A stretch of DNA of 64,000 bases. It comes from Amphirosellinia nigrospora. Taxonomy: Eukaryota > Ascomycota > Sordariomycetes > Xylariales > Xylariaceae. A program made the translations under genes and the position numbers. Shown here piece after piece: positions 59,191-64,000 of the stretch; position 1 is the first letter of the stretch, and every line of letters starts with the position of its first letter. The notes beneath the pieces are model-generated. The model ran no database searches. It was given only the letters and a program-made list of their open reading frames with translations, and had not been told where the DNA came from. The stretch lies in assembly GCA_004123355.1 (NCBI GenBank), contig SCHM01000002.1, positions 2,666,001 through 2,730,000 on the forward strand. Reading direction: 5' to 3'.

Positions 59191-59460
59191 TTGCCTATCA
59201 GCCATTTCCCATATGTCTAGCGGGTGCGGGCAGAGGCGAGAAGCTCCGGTCCCCATACTTTTGACGACCTAACGAAATGGATGATGCGCCATTACGTATT
59301 TCTCCGGCATTTTAGAGTATCTCTTCGGGAAAGGTGGGGTGGGATTCGGGAAGATATGAAGTTGAGGAGCTTGCGGCCGGAGATAGGGAGAGCGTAGACT
59401 GTATCAAGCGCATTTTAGACCCTGGATAGCTGTTTACCGTTGTCATGTCCATCATAATAC
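59191..59460 (+). pseudogene. possible FAD-linked oxidase C-terminal remnant
   Basis: Across three frames one can read GGVGFGK, then RYEVEELAAGDRESVDCIKR and ILDPG, then LFT. This resembles the C-terminal end of D-lactate dehydrogenase/glycolate oxidase type flavoproteins (G-hG-hGK...EEL...MxxIKxxLDPxxLFNPGK). Stops and slips interrupt it, and no FAD-binding domain was found upstream. Tentative. Confidence 0.28.
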
Positions 59461-62400
59461 TCTGTTGAGGTAGAGAAACGGTTCAAGATGCTGGCTAGGT
59501 CTTTAGACGATAACGCCTTAACATCGCGCGAATCTTTTTTGGTTTTAGCAAGAGGGCTTGGCACATCACATGTTAGAATATGATAGTGCTAATCCAAGAA
59601 ATGTCTTACTTAAGATACCCAGACCCAGACAAGAGTATATCATGGATCAGTGGCTTGAAGAATTCCAGAAAGGGAGAGCTCCAGGCAGACACTCATGGTA
59701 CATACGCATACATCATACAGTAACACGCAACCACTTCGAGTTCGTGTTTCAATGGTGGCTGCGATGAATTGCTGCTGCTGTGTATAAGGGGGGATAGATA
59801 TTAATAAGAATACTATTAAGGTGATAGTACGAGTGTACCCGGCTGTGTGTTGCGTCCGTTCGAAGGTGGGGCTTCCCGTAGCCGGATCCGGATTGGCTTG
59901 CATGGGCATGCAATAATAACCGATGTCGAATGGCGTACTGATTGGTCAGTGGTTGCTGTAGGATGACGTGCAGACAATAGTAGGGTAGGCTGGAGATCGT
60001 CATAACATCCTTTGTCAGTTGGGATCCCATACACGGGATAAACCGCTACGCTACTTATAGTTAGTACTTAGATAAGAATCGACTGACGAGTATTCTCTTA
60101 TTTCTCTTATCTACCCCTCGAAGCCAGGCAGTAGTGTATGGCGTTTGCTTTTGACAATGCGGTATCTTTGCTAGCGCCTTCAAGCTGAAAGATCTGGGGA
60201 GAACCCACCAATGGTGTGTATCGTATTCACACCTGTGGTATTCTATGCAGACGCCACCTATACCCAGACCACTCTAGTACGTATCTCACCGCACGAAGGG
60301 GGTTGTTTTCAATAATGTGTTTGGGTGGTGTAGCTGAGCGTAGTAGTAGTGGTGATGTTCTCTAAGCCTTGTAGGCAACTGTGATGACTTCCGGTGTAAG
60401 TACTTCTTTTCATTCTCAAAACTACCAGTAACATTCACTGCAGGAATGAATACCACCGTAAGCAATACGCTTGGGCATTTTGTGATAGATCATTTTACCG
60501 GCTATTGTAGAAGCGTGTGACGGTCTTATCACCGAGGCCACGAGAGATAGTAATATCGGTGTCAAGTATAATAAATAGTCAGGGCGTCCTCTTTCGGCCG
60601 TCCTAGTAGTTAAATCGGCCGAATGATACCCTACGATCGCTCAGTCTCAACTCTGGTCGTTCGGTGCATCGTAACCAGCACGCCACGCCTTGGGTAGAAT
60701 AAGCCGGGTCCTCCGCATTTCCCCTTACGAGGTCAGGGTCAGTCGGGTCTTGCAGGATCTGGGGTAACCCCAAATGGAGCTTTTGCGCCGGCACTATACG
60801 ATTTATGATACAAAGTCTGGAGCATGCGAAGTATATGGTACCGTCATATATGGGCACTGCATCGAGCGTCGCGCGTTGGGTCAGGATCGTGTCCCCTCAC
60901 TTGGGCTTCTTATTTTTCGATGTGACAATACGACGATGCCGCCCAGACTAGGACGAACTGCGCAGGGATCTGGAGAGGTCAGGTAACGGTCGATGAAACC
61001 CAGAGTAGGTACGGAGTGCAGCTTCACGACAAAGGTAAGGTGATCTGCAGCGACGTGGCTTGAGTGGTTGTGGAAAACCTGCAGCACAGAAACCTGCACT
61101 GTGGGCGAACGGGATCGCGAGGATTGATTTCCAACATGTTCGGCAGCACAGGCGTGCCTGTGCCTGTACCTGGTATAGTGTCGTGTAGACAGCGCCTCAG
61201 CGAATTCCTTCCGCTCCCTGCAGGATCGGGCATGCAGAGGCATCACAGCGATTTATTACATACTATACATGGTAGGTACCAGGTAGCACAGAACGGGCCC
61301 TCATCTTGTGTTTGGCCGGCGCATACAATGCGCTCAAAACCGATATATTAGCTGAATGCGGAAACTGGAAAGAGAGTCGCTTCCAGTCTCATTCCATTCA
61401 ATACCTGCAACGGTTATTGTAGTTACAATGTGTGCTCATCAAACAGCATGAAAAGATCATGAATAGTAGAGATATTCGTCGTGCTCGGCGTAGGCAGGTA
61501 CCTATAGTCGAGTGAGCCATCGAAACTGATATAGGTAGAGAGGTATCGCACAGGGCATGGCGCTATCCCGATTATAGCAATAGCACTACTGTAAGATAAC
61601 TATGTCACCTAACCGGCGCTATACCTGTGAGCTAAAACTCGACCTCTCGGACAAGTCACCTTTTTCATGTTGTCAATGACGCTAAGGTTAGAGTAGTTTA
61701 AAAAAAGCCATGATGGATGGACTTCAGGGGCTAGAGAATGTTGCGCGCCAATGGTATATTGTGGTATTATTCATGCAGCATTCGCGCCATCCGCATCCAT
61801 ACTAAGGCCGTGGTTCATGTTCCTTGGGTTGAGCAAGTACTTATTAGTGCGCCCTAGTGTACATTCATGATGTTCAAGGAAGAATGTCTGGCAGGGCTGG
61901 TGGTCTGGGTTGATGGAAAATACAAGTAGTTCACAATACCTTCTTTCTGCGGATGGCTGGAATTACGTTGTTGTACATATAGACGAATAGATTTGTGGAC
62001 TCACCCACGTCGCCACCGTTGAACTCGATCTCACTATACAATACTCATTTCAACCGACTGTATTAAATATACTATATGCACGGTCTACTAGATGACAACG
62101 TCTTGACCTGGGGGCGTAGGAAGTAGTATTAGTAGGACGAGGAAATAAAAGTGTGTGTAAAACGGTTCTTGGGATGGCGGTCATCGCTTGTGGGGCGGAT
62201 CACAAAAGAGCAGGGCAGCATCTTGACCCTGGCCCCTGACCCTTGCTCCCGTCACTGCAGCTAAAATGTGCGTATGGCTTCCCGCAAATACCTCAGTTAC
62301 AATCGTGTTTCAATCGAGACCTCTGATGCTACACTGTACGAGAGCATAAACATTAAGGGCTGTGCTGCGTTCGTCAAAGTGCATGTTTCCGGCGTTTTGC

Positions 62401-64000
62401 AATGGTAATCTAATCTAAGTATCTTGCAGCAAATGAAGTGCAAATTTGAGGATGCCGTACTGGTGTGAGCTCTCCCATGTCCTTCTGAGGTACTTTGGGT
62501 ACTGCATCTTTCTGATAATGTTGTGCAACAGCAATAGCAACAGCGGCGGAATAGAGCCTAGGAACCGAGGGCCTAGACCGTTTATTTCGCAGCAGGGGCA
62601 ATATGACATCTACTAAGTACTGTATGTATGTGCCCATGCTAGTGCTGGCAACCGACAACGTAGTGTATCAAAACATGGGATGGCGGTATCGTCATCGTCA
62701 TCGTCGCAGCGCCAATCTCAAATGTGTACTGACTGCATGAAGGACAGGGAACCTGTTATGCTGGTCGCCTGCATTCCGGCCGCTCAGTCTCAGTTCCCGT
62801 CGTCTAGCTAGTCTTCGTGGATGCAATCTCGCCGTTGGCGCCAACGGTCAAAACCTGTTTAGTGAAATTGCAAGTGTGTATACTATGTAGTTGGGTGTAG
62901 AACAGTGCACCCACACAATGATACATCGTGGGGACAAGCTTGAAAACGAAACTGGCGGCGAAGCGATATGCACTCACGATGCTGGTGTCGGCGGGGTTGA
63001 GAAACACCGACTCGACTGCCACGCAGCAGCTCAGGTGTTCTGTTTTCTTACACTGCAGCTAGCCGGCACGTAACTCGGCGCTGAAGCGGAAGAAGACGAA
63101 GCAGCGAACGATCGATCCCCACCAGGTGCCGGTAGTAGTCTAGTCTGGCGTTGATAGCCGAACGTGTCACCTTATCCGTTCGGATTATGTGAAGTTCCAT
63201 CTGTCGCCAAAGTACTTATTCATTCGGACTATTTTGTCAACTTCTCACAGTCTCTGGTAGATCATTCTATAGATATAAGGAGATCCGTATCCCTTGCGAG
63301 TTCAGCAATTCTTTCTCACGCTGGTGGCGCAGAGTAAGTGTGGCCATCTCCTTCTCCGCTTTCGGACTTGCACCGGTGCAATTTGACGTGTTGCGTACGG
63401 CGCACCCTTGCATCACCCAGTTGGGCTTTTTTTGGCTGTCTGATGCCGACTCCAATCAATATTAGTCGCTGTGGTGCGGCTGATTGGCATCGTGAGCACC
63501 TCTGGTATTTGGAACACTGCTTTAGACACGCCGGCCGCGGTCCAGACTCCCATCGATGCAGCCCCCTTGGGCATGCAGGCAGGGCGATCTGAATGAGGAC
63601 AAAACCAGTGCAGGATTTTAGGACCGAAGCGGAAAAGGGAGAGAGAAATCCAGCTCGTCGGCGTCGATTTCGCAAGAAAAAGAGATACGATACGATGTGG
63701 ATAGTGTTTGTTCGGAAGGCAGTCTTGAAACATGGAAGATAGCCGTAGTGGTACTGAGCAGTGGATACTGCCGCCACGCCACTACAAGCCACAGCGACGA
63801 CTACTGTGATACTTGACTACTGCGATACTTGACTACTGTACGGGACATTCTGACAGAGGCGGGCCTTATTTTGGATATCGATGGACTACTTTAATGGTCC
63901 TGGTTATGCAAGTCCGCAAGAGCCTCATTCTTTCATCACGCTGACGTGATTTCCCGTTGTTTCGGCCTAAGGTAAAGGTACCGATGAATAAGCACCCGGC
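59461..64000. other. gene-poor stretch, no supported gene
   Basis: 4.5 kb to the window end. Only short unrecognised frames (for example 60603-60857 and 63316-63792 on the minus strand). A 16-bp tandem repeat lies at 63799-63840 and a GTCATC microsatellite near 62690-62705. No tRNA or mobile element ends found. Confidence 0.45.
63799..63840. repeat. 16-bp tandem repeat, 2.6 copies
   Basis: GACTACTGTGATACTT, GACTACTGCGATACTT and a partial GACTACTGTA lie head to tail. Confidence 0.7.

Noticed and set aside
1-64000. CRISPR arrays, rRNA genes, telomeric repeats, retrotransposon LTRs
   Set aside because: Looked for on both strands; no regularly spaced repeats, rRNA-like sequence, TTAGGG arrays or long direct terminal repeats were seen.

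Overview
This is a window of nuclear DNA from a filamentous ascomycete (Pezizomycotina, probably Sordariomycetes). The support is short GT-AG introns of about 45-65 nt, a heterokaryon-incompatibility (HET) domain gene, a CYS-3/MetR-type bZIP, a fungal CHL4, a Zn2Cys6 regulator, a bZIP-DUF3425 regulator, and many TACCTAGGTA-type palindromic motifs between genes. Gene calls come from conserved motifs and hand-joined exons. No database search was run.

Layout. Left part (0-21 kb) is mostly housekeeping: beta-carbonic anhydrase (-), ribonucleotide reductase large subunit (-), a short-chain dehydrogenase (+), a TatD-type nuclease (+), the kinetochore protein CHL4 (-), a CYS-3-like sulfur-regulator bZIP (+) with an unusually long intron, a small probable mitochondrial protein (-) and a secreted SLT/lysozyme-like protein (-). 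Middle part (23-38.7 kb): an intact HET protein (+), a large F-box/ankyrin protein (+), a secreted DUF1996 protein (+), a WGR-type poly(ADP-ribose) polymerase (+) and a DHA1 drug/H+ antiporter (-). Right part (41-64 kb) is gene-poor and decayed: a GH64 beta-1,3-glucanase (+), an aspartic-protease fragment, a Zn2Cys6 transcription factor (-), a stop-riddled MFS pseudogene (-), a 450-bp Mutator-like MITE with 9-bp target duplication, a cytochrome P450 (+), a bZIP-DUF3425 regulator (-), and about 8 kb with only a possible FAD-oxidase remnant.

Two cross-cutting observations matter. First, almost every conserved gene is broken by single-base frame slips, mostly one base short inside short homopolymers, even in essential genes such as RNR1 and CHL4. 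Restoring one base at each slip makes the exon sums of most genes exactly divisible by three. This points to residual indel errors in an unpolished assembly rather than to mass pseudogenisation. Coordinates below span these slips. Second, the right third also carries in-frame stops and C-to-T type differences that look like RIP-driven decay.

There is no operon-like organisation. The most plausible functional groupings are the HET and F-box/ankyrin neighbours (self/non-self recognition type genes) and a possibly decayed accessory cluster at 45-56 kb (regulator, transporter remnant, P450, second regulator). The least explained signal is a dense set of hairpins with pol III A/B-box-like motifs inside the 863-nt intron of the CYS-3-like gene.
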